A DNA stretch of 64,000 nt from Chrysoperla carnea. Its lineage: Eukaryota > Arthropoda > Insecta > Neuroptera > Chrysopidae. A program made the translations under genes and the position numbers. The DNA lies in NCBI RefSeq assembly GCF_905475395.1, contig NC_058339.1:59467172-59531171 (forward strand), read 5' to 3'. The notes beneath the pieces were generated by a model. That model was not told the DNA's origin. It saw only the letters and a list, made by a program, of their open reading frames with translations, and searched no databases. Numbering within the stretch: position 1 is the first letter of the stretch; each line of letters begins with the position of its first letter. Positions 27,541-40,200 of this stretch are shown here, one piece after another.

Positions 27541-27915
27541 ACTTATTATGAACTAATACGTAGAAACAAAGGGTAGAGTTTTTGAAACTGTCGAAAGAAT
27601 TGAAAAACCGTTTCGAAAATCGAAAAATTGATTTCCATTATTCAACTATAGTTGCGAACATTCTACACTTGACGATTGCAAACGACTTATATTTCGTTTC
27701 AACGAAGTATGCTGCTAATTTTTTTTTCAACACAAACAGCAGGCAAAAACACATCGCCGTAATACGAAAATCAAACGACTCGATTTCCATAAATTTGACA
27801 CTCGAGTCACGATTAAAATCTTTCTTACCAAAAAGTTTTCTTTATTACCAATAGCAGGCAAAAAAATCCACAGAAATTTCGTGTTATTATGGGCTTACGG
27901 TCTGAAAATTCTCAA
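27541..27915 (+). mobile_element. Family C repeat, copy 2
   Basis: Shares with copy 1 the order of blocks: CGAAAATCGAAAAATTGA, the ACACATCG and ACGAAAATC elements, CATAAATTTGACAC, AGCAGGCAAAAAAATCCACAG, AATTTCGTGTTATTATGGG, then CTTACGGTC. The frame at 27582-27854 is open but its translation shows no domain. Confidence 0.6.
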
Positions 27916-29532
27916 TTTTACTTACTGCCATAAGATGGGTATTTTATTTTGTTTGAGAGAAGATTACAAAAGAAGTAATATAATTTACCTGTTTACCTAG
28001 AGAAAATATATTACATTATTGTACTAGATAAGTTGAAAATTTTCTTTTATGTTATATTATTATATAGAAGAAAATATCACATACAAAGGAGCTAATACAA
28101 GCTGCCTACCTGTCATCTATATTAAATTGATTGAGAGTAGGGTATTCTGACGTCATAATAATAGGAAACTTAAGTATAAGAGGAACATTTTTAAAAAGAC
28201 TATAGAAAAAAAAAAATTATTTTTAAGTTTTCATTTAATTGTTATTATCATTAATTTTTTTTTTTTAAAAGAATAGTTACCGGGTATTTATTGGGAAAAT
28301 CATTTTGCTATGCGGCAACCTATGCTTTAAAATAGAACTAGGATAACAGGCTTAAACTACGTTTCAAAAGGCATTGAATAAATAGATAGGGATTAAGAAA
28401 CGATAGTAATTTACAACAATAGTGTTCAAATGTATGAATGAACTGTGTGTCTACCTGTGAAAATTTGACCACTATCTCTTTGGAATATAATTTGTTTCTT
28501 AGGTGTCTAGTGCACCGAGATAATGTAGTGGAATCAGGAAGAATAAATTTTTCACTTCGCTGTGCCTTCTCAAAAATAGTATCTAATATCATAGAAATCA
28601 AGTACAATGACAAGTCTTTATAAATGTGCTAATTTGTGGATAATTTAAATTTTTGTTAACATTAGCATCCATAACACAATGTAGACCGTTCTTAGGAGCT
28701 TTATAGTCGATAAACATTTTGAAACCTGCTAGCCACATTTCATTGATTTCATTTAGTCTAAGATTTGTTAATCCTAAAATGATTCCGTCTTTTGAGGGGC
28801 GAACTTTCGATTTACACAAAATGTGAAAAGCGATTTCATTTTAAGACAAAAATTTGCAGAAATTATTTCCTGTAATATTGATTTTGTGCCTAAGTTTATT
28901 GAGTTTGCATTAGTCAGCTATTTTCCTAGCTATAAACAGTGTATAAGCGCACACGCCTTTTTTAAAGTGATGCTTTTTATGATTCTTTGCATGATCTTGA
29001 CCATAATTATTTTCTCAAGAATGGTTAGATTCGTGTTACACTTAATCAATTTTTTTCATTTTTTCGTTTCCAGCGACTGCTGAATGCCTCACTCAGGCTT
29101 TAATGAATTTTCTATGTTTGATTCAGGTATAGTAAGCGTTTCGTCATGCATTGTTAATTTTAAATAATCTGTATAATTCAGACACTGAGCATTTGTCAGC
29201 ATAAATAATCCCTACCATTTATTTACTTTCCAGAAAAAAGTAGTGAGGTTACTGAAGCCAACCATGGGGGACTATTTCATAGATATAGGCGAAAGACTTC
29301 CACTTTGCACTTTGCACGTATATCAACATCTTTATCGTCACTTAATCATTTATGAGTATTTTATAGTCTGCTAGCGACTATAAAATGCTCGCATAGGTGA
29401 TATTTAGATTTAAAAATATGTCAGTAAACTTTTTGGCGAATTGGTTCAGAAATATCTTTATTATTTACACATACGAAATGTAAATTAGGATGTACTAGAC
29501 ATATAAACCTTCTGGAGAAAAATTATCTATCA
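27916..29532. other. Intronic or intergenic DNA with weakly coding-like minus-strand frames
   Basis: No gene is called. Two neighbouring minus-strand open frames (28598-28819 and 28338-28613) have less A+T-driven translations than most chance frames here. I do not recognise either. They may be remnants of a transposon or a pseudogene. Confidence 0.4.
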
Positions 29533-29666
29533 TAATGAGGCAGCGAATAAATAGACGCGGGTGGCGACTTTTTTTTATCCTATATACAGTCAAGTTCATT
29601 AATGAACTAGGGAATAAACAAACGCGGAGGATGACTTTCTTTTAAACTATGCACACTCAAGTTCAT
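29533..29666. repeat. Tandem duplication of a 67-bp unit
   Basis: Unit 1 is 29533-29599 and unit 2 is 29600-29666. Both start TAATGA and end TCAAGTTCAT, sharing blocks like GAATAAA and ACGCGG. They are diverged but keep the same length. Confidence 0.75.
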
Positions 29667-31692
29667 AAATAACACTAAAAATATAAAATTTTACACAAAA
29701 TACAATGAATTGTATCAATAAACCATAAAACAATCATTTTTTCTTGAATTTACATGATTCATCCTGTAAAATAACATACATTATAATGTCACTTTATTGT
29801 GTGTCAGTGAACAAAACAGTATTTAACAACACAGAACACACTCTAGTGACTAAGAGTAGAATGATGGAGAGTGGAAACGATGGAAAATGTGAAGGAAAAC
29901 ATAACCAATGTTAAATAAGTTAAAGTGAGATTGTACAATTATCAGTAAAACCACAACGTATATGGTGGTTTATCAGGTTATTCACATACTACTTTTCATT
30001 CATGTATGTATATGTTACGGATAAAGTTTAATACAGATACTTTATAGAATCCCGATAGTCCAAGCAAATTACCAATTGGTTATTAGTGAATTTTCTTTAA
30101 ATTAAATACAAAATTATGAAAAGAAAATGATACAGAATGCCAGTAAAACCATTAGCAACGTTTTTTAGCCCTTATTGCAGCTTATATTTTTTCCCATTAT
30201 AAAAATTCCAGTAAAAATCAACAGGTCTTCTAATTTTCTATCATCTAATTTTTCATCTAAAAAGTTCTTAAATATAAGCAATTTTTGAACACAAGTATGT
30301 TAAATATAGTCCAAAAATGATCATTTTCTGTAGCAGATTCTTGTCCTTCGCCACATTAAAGCAACTTTTATTTCAAAAAATTATTATTAAGTCTTATTTT
30401 TTAGCGAAAGACAAATAAAATTTGCTGTAATATTTTTACAGCTTTTAGCCTTAAAAAATCGCCAAAACAGGCGCCGCAAATTGAGCTCTTGGAAAGCATT
30501 ACCTTATCAATAATGTAATTGCATAAATAAATATGTAATTGCACTTAAAAAAAAACTAATTTGACCTCTGTTTGGTCATTAAGACACCCCCGCATAAAAA
30601 TTTAATTATGTTTCATCACCCTTAAAAATGAGCTGATACGTAGTTTTGCGTTTTTTGATTTTCCATTCGCAAATTTAAAGGTTGGAGGACACTTAAGAAA
30701 ACAAATATTCTGATATGAATACTCTGTATAATAGAGATATTCTTATAGAATACGTTATTATATACTTTACCGGTAACATATATATAATTTTACATTATTT
30801 CGATTCTTGTTTATGATTCTTTGTTTATTTACTCTAACGTAAGAGTTCACTTCCTCTTATACTACCTAATTTTCGGAGAACTGTTTTGTGTGTGTATAGA
30901 GGGTAGATACAGATTAATAAATTTGTTGTTGGAATTTTAATTATAAAATTTAATTTAGTTTTTCTAAAAAATTTAATGTTTACTTTTACATACCGTGTAA
31001 TGTGGTTTTTGTATTAATTTTATACATAAAAAATTTTAAGTTAGCTATACTCATGGATCCTCTATGTGTAAACAAGTTTCGATAAAACGCTTTACTTAAT
31101 AAAGCCCCTAGACCAAAAACTGAGTCGGAACACTCTTCTGAATGCCACTCGTATCAATTGTTAGAATCTTCAGCAAAAAAAAATTCTAGTCTTTTCGTAT
31201 AATTTCATCCTCAATACAAAACATTTAGGTTAGTTATTTAATTTAAATTTAAAATCGAAAAATAACCGAGAAATGTGATATACACACAGTTTTGCTTAAT
31301 AATTTGCCTCGCCATAACAAAATATATAATAATCATGAAGCTGTTTTATATCAGTTTTGTATCCTTTATCAATAGTATACATTTTAACGGAATCAAGATA
31401 CAATTTTTGAGTACCCAGGACAGAATTGAAACTTCAATCGCTTCATATTGAAACAGAATTTACATAAATTATAAATAATTATAATAGGCCTTTTCATCAT
31501 GTCATAAGCGCAAGTGCAGAGTTTATTTTTTCGTACTGACAGCAATGTGTAGGACTAAGATAGAAGATATTTGTTATTCATTTTATCACATTGGTTATAA
31601 ATCATTTAGTACGAAACAAATGTGAATCGTGATTTTAAAATGAAAAGCCCTATTGATTATGTAGAATGGCAACAAAAAGCTCTCTATGAGTT
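29667..31692. other. Intronic or intergenic DNA
   Basis: No gene and no strong repeat is seen. Confidence 0.45.
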
Positions 31693-31750
31693 GGAAATAG
31701 AACTATTGTTAAATTTTATAACACAAGCGCTATCTATAAATGGGAAATAG
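31693..31750 (+). repeat. Family E dispersed repeat, copy 1 (core)
   Basis: The core GGAAATAGAACTATTGTTAA, ACACAAGCGCTATCTATAA, ATGGGAAATAG matches 46919-46973. Flanks are only weakly alike, so the true ends are uncertain. Confidence 0.5.
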
Positions 31751-32626
31751 ATGTATTTATGGTATCTATCGATAATACAGCTATCTTTCGGTGAATGCAT
31801 CAAACAAATGCATACGTTGTATTCTATTTATGCTGAAATAGACAGTGAGAAGAAGGATGGAATGAGGTCGGAGGAAAAAAAACTGTTTTTACCAATTCAC
31901 TCTCTGTGATATTATTTTCAGTGGTATAAAGAAGATTCATTTAAAATCAGTATCAGACGTAAAAGTGATTGCTTATAGTCTCCGGCCAATTTTAAAATAA
32001 AAAAATTATCAGCGTTTGTTTCATGTTTCACGGTTTATATAGATGTAAAAAGTTGAAATAAATAAATGTGGTTTATTTTAATTGAAACGTTTTAAATTAT
32101 TTACAGTTAAATAAATATTATTCAAATATCCGGGCTTGTTTAAATATTTTTTTGTTGTACCTATTGAAGATGTTCTATATTACGTTTGAAGATAACAAAT
32201 AATAATCGTCAAGCAATAAATAATTAATTGACACAATTTCCCATCTGTATTTTATTTTAATAATGAATTAATTTTCTTAAGGCAAAAATCAAATTTTATT
32301 CAAATAATTAAAACGTAATTAAAATCCTTCATTTTAAAACAAAGCATCTTTTTCTCAAGCTTTAATATATTTTCACACATAGATGGAGAAAAACTTTTAA
32401 TTTTTACTTTTTAGTACTTTTTAGTCAACACTTTCAACCATAATATTTCTATTTCATAGCGTATTTTTCTATTTCATTTTGCGGTCATAATTTTGGTGTG
32501 CCTACCAAAGTTTTAGCTTTGTTCAAAATCTTGATTGGAATATTTCAATTGGTCAAAAAATCAATTAGAAATTTTGAGACGGAAGGACAAGGCAGCCTTA
32601 ACAATAATGAAAGATTTCAAAAATGA
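31751..32626. other. Intronic or intergenic DNA
   Basis: No gene is seen; A+T-rich. Confidence 0.45.
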
Positions 32627-33273
32627 AATAGGGGAAAGTGAGCTATAATGATCCCTCAGAGTAAAATGATCCCTCTTTGTTAAGACAAATTTTAAAGTAA
32701 AATTTCTCTTTTTGTATTAGTTTTTGTCGGCCGACTGTTTTTACTCTTGGCTTTTGTTGAATCTTAATAATATTATAACACATTTTCATAGGCGTATAAT
32801 AAATTTTAAGGTCAGTTTTTATGACGAAATTCAAATATGTCGTTAGGGGTAAAATAATCCCCTTTATATAGGCTAAAAAGATCCCTATTTTGTGTGTAAA
32901 ATTATAATAGATAAAATGATCCCCCATCATGTAACGGGTCTTGAATGTGTTGATTTAGATGAATTTACCAGTGATTTTTGTTTTCATACAAATCGTTGAT
33001 GCAACGTAAAAGAACGGTGAATATTTAATGTTTGATCAAAATGCAATGAGATTATTTTACCCACAATCCTTATAAGGTCGGTCAAAAGGATCCTTTTTGA
33101 GAAACATCGAATAGTTCTAAAAATTTGAACAGATCAAAAGAAATTTACATACCAATATTGTAACATTTGAATAAAGAATTCGAAAATATTTCAACGTTAT
33201 ACATATGTCGAATAGTTTGGTTATAAATTACATTTTTTCTTAAGGCGATCATTTTAGACCACTTTTCCCTATT
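32627..33273. mobile_element. MITE-like element with ~30-bp TIRs and subterminal ATGATCCC repeats
   Basis: Left TIR 32627-32656 starts AATAGGGGAAAGTG and right TIR 33244-33273 ends CACTTTTCCCTATT. They agree at about 24 of 30 positions as inverted repeats. Inside the left half the motif (T/A)AA(A)ATGATCCC or a one-base variant recurs about five times. There is no transposase: the open frames at 32643-32930 and 33145-33330 show no known domain. A non-autonomous DNA transposon is the best reading; the superfamily is not determined. Confidence 0.7.
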
Positions 33274-34241
33274 TTGAAATTTTGGAATATTAAGGATTCC
33301 GAACAACATAAATATAAATGCGAATTGCATGCTCAGGTATTCAAATAATTGATCAAAAGTTGTTAAAATGTCGCGCTTATGGTATTATTTCGTTTAAATT
33401 TTAATTAATTTGAAATTAACAAAGAAAAAAAATCTATTAGTTATTTAAAATTTTTTTGTAACATAAAAACTTTTTTAATAAAACAAAATGATCAAAATTA
33501 TTATTAAATTTTCATTAAATAAAAGAAGAAATCTTTTAAATAAAATTTCAAATCTTGCAAAATTATTTAAAATATTTGGTAATTAGTTTTATTGACACAG
33601 CTTTTCTTGGATATTAATTTGGATAATTATGTACTATAAATATAACATTTAAATGTATATATCTGCTTTATACAGGAGCGTACTCTTTAAAAATATACTA
33701 TTGGGCTTGGTTCGTTGATAAAATATTTTAAAGCATTGGTAGTTTTTAGTGGTAGTGCGAAATTTCCCATCCCGCAATATACAATGAATATTAAGACAGT
33801 TTACGTTGTATTCTGTTCGAATCTAGAAAAAATCAGACGAAAAGTAAGATTAAAATCTCTAAGGTTACTTTTTCGAGGTAAGAAAAGTAGTAAAAGCAAA
33901 AGATTTTAATTTTTTAGTCCAAAATTTTGTATTATTTCATCAAGTTCTAATAGAATTCGTAAACGAAGTTAAGATTTTTTTTTTGAGGTCTTATAAACCA
34001 ATGGGATAAAAACAACGTCTACTCGCCTGCTTAGTTTTTATTTTTTAAACGGCTTTACTTTGATGAAATTAGGTATTGGAATACTTTAAGCTCTGATAAA
34101 AGACATAACCGTACAAGCGTGTCAATGGACATATAGAAGCTGAGAAGAGTGTAGAGGGGAGAAAGCAGCAAGAATCTTGTGGGATTTGTATTTGTTTATG
34201 AATTTGGGATTACTTACCCAAGCGGTCGAGTGGCAGCTGGC
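33274..34241. other. Intronic or intergenic DNA
   Basis: No gene is supported. The plus-strand frame 33715-33909 has a basic C terminus but no recognisable motif. Confidence 0.45.
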
Positions 34242-34903
34242 AATATTATAGTTAAATAAATCAACCGGATTTTGATAAAGAATTCGGTTAATTATTGCAA
34301 ATAGCTAACTTTTTTAACAGGTTTCTTTTCTTGAAAAAAATACAGAAAAGTAGTTTTCCGATTCCGGAATGAACCGCACGAACTTTTGTACGCAGTTTTA
34401 TCTCAACATTGTTTTCTTTGGTGACGTACTCTTGGATATCTCTGCTTCTATTGATCGGATAATACAAATCTGGATTTTTTCGAGTTTTTTGCATTTTTAT
34501 TTTGCATTATTTGGGTGCATAATCAGGTTTTGAAGTTATAGTCCGATGATATGCCTGAACTGTACGAGTTGTTGAAATTTCAGAAAAATTTGCTTTTCTC
34601 AAAATTGAGGTTATGTATTTGCTAACATTTATCACTCTTTTTTATGATCATGAGTTACATCTTTTCCAGAATTTCAATCCAATTCCTTCATTTTTTATGT
34701 TTAGATGATATTCAAGAAAACTTCAGCAAAGAAAACAATGTTCAGATAAAACCACGTGCAGAAATTCGCGCAGATCGTCCCGAAACTGGAAAACTACTTT
34801 TCTGTATTTTTTACAACAAAACAAACCTATTAAAAACTAGCCATTTGCAAAAAAATATCGAATTCTGTATCAAAATTCGGTAGATTTATTCAACTATTAG
34901 TAT
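34242..34903. mobile_element. Foldback element F with ~200-bp inverted arms
   Basis: Left arm 34242 to about 34440 and right arm about 34703-34903 are inverted copies of good similarity. Both share GGAAAACTACTTTTCTGTAT, AAAGAAAACAATGTT, and ends like TAGTTAAATAAATC and GATTTATTCAACTA. Both arms stay open in the same relative frame and give related peptides (DIQE...KENN...GKLLFCIF), which may just reflect duplication. A centre of about 260 bp separates the arms. Confidence 0.7.
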
Positions 34904-36670
34904 ATTTCATAATTAAATTTAATTAAATTATTTATTTTTGAATTTAATCAAAGCATGTATATAAACTAATTATAATAGCTATAATGATAATTTTACAACT
35001 CAAACTACGTGAATATTTTTGAACTACGTGCCTGCCTTGATTATTGTATACATACCTAAACTGATTAATAAGTGTAACGTACTTGAAATATTTCACAGTA
35101 GAGAGTTTTTGAAGAATTGAAAGGAATTATATATATTATGGAAGTAATTATCGTTACGTTGTTACGTATATTACGTAAGGAATAGCTTGTGCAATATAAT
35201 ATATAGCATGTGCGACATATTGTAAAAGGATTGATGATGATTCAGTTTCGATTAGGTGCCGAGAGATTGGTGTACAAAGTTTAATTACTTCTTGAAAGTT
35301 CAATGTAGAGAATTAGATATAAAAAGATGAGGATGAGTTTGAGTTAGGAGGTGTCGTCAGTATAGAAGAAGAGGAATGGTTTGTTATATGGGGTAAGATG
35401 TAGTACCTAGAGTACAATGTACCTTGAATCATTCTGTTATTTTTCGGCAGATTGTTCATTAGTAATTATTAGTGAGTTAAATTTGCATATACACAATGTG
35501 ATGTACCTTGAATCTAACAACATAATGCACCATCAACGTACGCTAATATGTATGCGTTTGTTTTTTGGCGCCATAAAACAATTCTCGTCAGTTATAGCGA
35601 ACTTGAACATACCCATTTCACAAGCGATACCAAATTCTTATCCAACCCACAGATATAAATTATGATCGATAAAATAATTTTTCAAACCCACTAAATAATT
35701 TGTTGGGAACTGTTACAAAAAGTTTGCTATTAAAAAATTTATTTTTTCGATTTAGTGATAATTTTGTATTTTTATTTTTGTTAGTATTACTGTAATTTTT
35801 GTTGAAGATGTTGTTCGACGTTTAGAGGAGTGTATGCCTGTTGGACGAAAGTTTAATGTTTTTTATGTTTCAATTTCATACATTCTAAAATGCTGTTCGC
35901 TAGAGTGACCTAAAACCGATGGTCTTGACCATAGGTATATTAGAGAGTGTTCCATTGTAAATTATGATATTGTACCATAAACACATATTAAACGTTTTTA
36001 TCGATAGTTGCTTACTATTTAAATTCACAATAAAATGCACAGAAGTAGGATTAATAGTGTTGTAAGCAAAGACTATTTCCGTGGTTAAATTTTCAAAAAT
36101 GGTTGAAAAAAATACTGTTGTAAATTTTGATTCATGGTACTACACCCTTCTCGATTATTAATACTTCTTATATATACTCGTGTGACAGATGGATATTTCA
36201 AAATGTATGTAGGTACTACGATCGATATTAAGGATAGTTTAAAATATAGTGAAAGTCAATTAAGACGTTATTATTTATAAAGAAGAATCGACCTTTTTTT
36301 TTACTTCATTGTATTAAGCATTTTCTAAATTTTTGTGTATTTATTTAGGACATTATTATTACATATAATATAATTTAACACAATATAAGAAAACCAAAAT
36401 TGATTTCCTTTACAAAATTTATAGAAAATAAAAACTTTTTACAAAATTTACAGAAACAATAAGTGAACAAATAGCAATCCACTATGAATCGTATCTTAGT
36501 ATTGTTAGCTCAAGGGGTCGAGGAGTGGGTCTTTACAGCCAACCACAGAAATGACGAAATTGGTGCTCCATAAATATGTACAATTGTTATCCTTTATTCT
36601 TATTAATATACCGTAAAATTTTGGAAAATTGCGCAATAATGATGTATTGTGTACTTAAATTCTATTTTAT
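34904..36670. other. Intronic or intergenic DNA
   Basis: No gene is seen. The phrase ATGTACCTTGAATC occurs twice (near 35417 and 35501), a minor local duplication. Confidence 0.45.
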
Positions 36671-37225
36671 AACAAGTGAAAACAAACAATTGACTGAGTT
36701 AATTTTTGAAATACCATGTATAGACAGTGTTAATTACTCTGTCACATTACACATACATACATGCCACATACATATAACTGATATACCCATATAATACTAC
36801 AATTTGAGCATAATATGCCCTCCACGGATAAAGAGTGATACTTACGAAAAAATGTTTCAAACAAAAGTTGTTTATTTTTTTATAAGAAACATTTTTTACA
36901 TTTAAACTTTTGTTACATCTCTAACGGTTTACAAGATGGGTCCAAGACCCAATTGACCAATTTTGCTGTTTTTCGAACTCGACCTCACTTTTTACGTTCC
37001 AACACGCTATAAAAATTTCAGCTTGATTTCTCTTTTTGTTTTTGAGTAATCGTGATGACATACGGGCAGACAGACGACACACACACAGACAACCGGAATG
37101 GACTAATTAGGTAATTTTATGAACACCTATACCAAAATTTTGTTCAAAGCATCAATATTTTTAAGCGTTACAAACTTGGGACTAAACTTAGTATACCTTA
37201 CGTATATTTCATATATATGGTATAA
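36671..37225 (+). mobile_element. Family A interspersed repeat, copy 4 (near complete)
   Basis: Begins AACAAGTGAAAACAAACAAT and ends CATATATATGGTATAA, with all internal blocks in the same order as copy 2, including a CAGACAGACGACACACAC microsatellite in the usual place. Confidence 0.8.
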
Positions 37226-40200
37226 CAATAAGATCGTTCACTATGTCTTTAATGACATTTTATTCGGATTTTACTGTGCATGGTAAGACAATAACGTGGG
37301 GATATTATGTATACGTATAGTGTGTTAATTAACATATCTTACAGTTTATATGAGACTAATGTGTAAAATATTAGAGAGTTTTGATATAAGCTCACACAGT
37401 TTTCATGAAAACTGTACGATTTAATAATTATTATTTGTTAGAAGAGATAGATATTTATAGAATTTCTAATAATAGTATTAATTGGATTTATAAATAATTA
37501 TTATTAATTAGTACTTATACTTTGTTGATATTACTAAGAGATGAAAGTTTATAAATAGAAATGTGGTCAATTAATTTTTCAATAGTGGTTTTGGTTAAAA
37601 ATCATTTTCTCCTTAATAACTACTATGAGTTTTCTTTATTTTTCTCCATCTCCTAATTTTTCTTAATTTACCACCCATCTTTCCGACTTTTCCGACATTT
37701 ATCCTCATTTAGTAAAGTAAACTTAATTATTTAAATTAAAATCGTGAGAGCAACGAGTTTCGATGCCGATGGTTTAAATTAAGTAAAATTTCTTTCTTTT
37801 GTCCAAAGAGATAGAATTTGGAATGGAATTTGGTGGTCGACCCTTGTTTTATAAAAAAAGAGGTGAAGTATATTAAGTGGTGATATTAGTATGTGAAATT
37901 GAACAATCCCAGCGAAGATTACGGGATGACGGATAGTTATATTTATATCTGAATTAAATTGTTTTCTTAATTAAAGAAAATAGAAACAAATATAGAAAAT
38001 AACAAGTCGTGGATACAGTCTGTTGCGATCCTTCAGGTCCACATGAATAACTTCCCAGTATAATAATAAAAGTATAAAAATTTAAAAAAAAAACAAAAAC
38101 TCGACCGACTCGAAACGATTCGATCAAGTGTTATATTATATTGCCATTAATACGCATTGATCGACACCTCAACGAAGTCGGTATCATTTTTTGTTCGCGC
38201 GATATCGATCTGGATAAAATTTACGAAAAACCCCCACTCGAAACTGCTCGATTGTATCTTATGAAATTCTTTACATGGCTGATTTAAATCTGTATGCTTC
38301 AAAGTTATTCATAATTCAAATATTAAAAAAATAGACACAAATTTTCATTTAATATTGCATATTGTTTGAAATATCTGGTACTAACGGGATTAGAGTAAAG
38401 GAGCATCTGGCATAATATTTCTTCCTATCCCATCATAATGTAAAACCGTCATGTTCGATCAAGAAAGCCAATTATAATTCAAACATTGTTCTTTTCTTTA
38501 TAATTTTAAACAATCAATATTGTTTATTTTATATATGGGAAAAAAATGAAAGCTGAAGAAGAAACTATAAGTAACTTTTAATATTTTTTTTTATACATTT
38601 TCTATTGGTCGTCTCTTTCTCTATCTCTTTTACGTTTACAAAAAATAAATCATTTTGAATAAATTTATTTTCATCAATTCATATATAAATTTAGTGGTTT
38701 TATTTTTTTTTGCATTTTGAAATATTTTCCTTTGTTCGAGATGATTTGAAATAAAATTAATATTTATGGTTTTTGCGAATGAATATGTTTGATATTATTT
38801 CTATCTATAAAAGTAAATAAAGATAAATGAAGTTTATTTGGTTATGATAAAAATGTGTACTTGTGTTTTGTGTTTCAATTTATGTGCACAAAAAGCTTTA
38901 AAAAACTTTTCTTACCAAGTTTTGACAAAATTAAGTGTCTTCATAAAATCCACTATTTTCATTCGAAAGAATAAACATAATATAAATTATACTAATAAAT
39001 AAGACTGCCACAGATTCTTCGATTATAATTCCAATACTTGTCGTCATAATAAGCGTCCTCATTGGCTGTAGTGGGTTGTATAATGTTCTCAATTGCATTC
39101 GTATTATTTTGCGATTTTTGATAGCCTAAAAGTAGTGCATACTTTGAAACATTTTCAATGAATTTCTTTAGTTAATATACAACCCTTGACACAAAATCTA
39201 ATAAAAAGGAATATTCATGTATTTTTTTATTTATTTTTAATTCATTGTTCACACCGTTATAGCAAAGTAAAAAATATAAATACTATTTAAAAATGCTGTA
39301 ATTAGGTGTAAAAAAATATTTAAAATACATTATAATTTTGAGATGTTTAAACGCAGTCTATTGGCGCTCTCTGTTGATGACGCATAAGTACGTGATCTGC
39401 CAATTGGTGACAGTTCAATGTATAATTTAACATTTAAAAAAATGAATTTACACACTTTATTATTAAGTTTTCTAATAAAAAGCCGTAGATCAAAATAACT
39501 CAATGTAATACCATATAAAATGTAAGTAATTAAAACCATATAGTATGTCAACAAATTTGACAAGTCAGTACTATGATGTCACGTCCGTATAAAAATTGGA
39601 ATTTCCGTTTTAGAAATTTTTAAATGCCCCCACTGAATTTGTACTTTTATAAATTAATTTTAAGCAATTAAAAAGATATTAATTACTAAAATAATGGTTT
39701 AGTTGAAATGTCCAGTCAATAAAGTTACGGAAGAAAATATTTGAACCTAATTTAAATTTCATGAATATTCCTTAATGGCGTATATTTTTCATAAAAATAC
39801 CAATGCCAAAAAATGTTCCACTTTCAAATAGTCTCAAAGTGAGCAAAAATTAGGACAGTTAGTTTAACATATCTTATACCTTTATTAACAGTATATAATG
39901 AATGGGTTATATGTATAAGATTCAGGTGTATTAAATATTTTAAAGTAATTATTTTTACAGCACTTATTATTAACCTATTGTCCCACAAAAGGAACTCTTC
40001 ATATAAATTTTGTTTAATACTCGATCGATTTGGAATATTCGAAGAATTTACTTCCTTAAAGTTAATATCACATTGATCAATAATTATTATAAAAATATTA
40101 TTTCACATTTCACTGACGAACTTTATCAAGCATGCTTTCATCAAAGATTATCTTAATTTTAAAAGTGGATAAAAAAGTAAAAAAGCAATAAAACTTTAAA

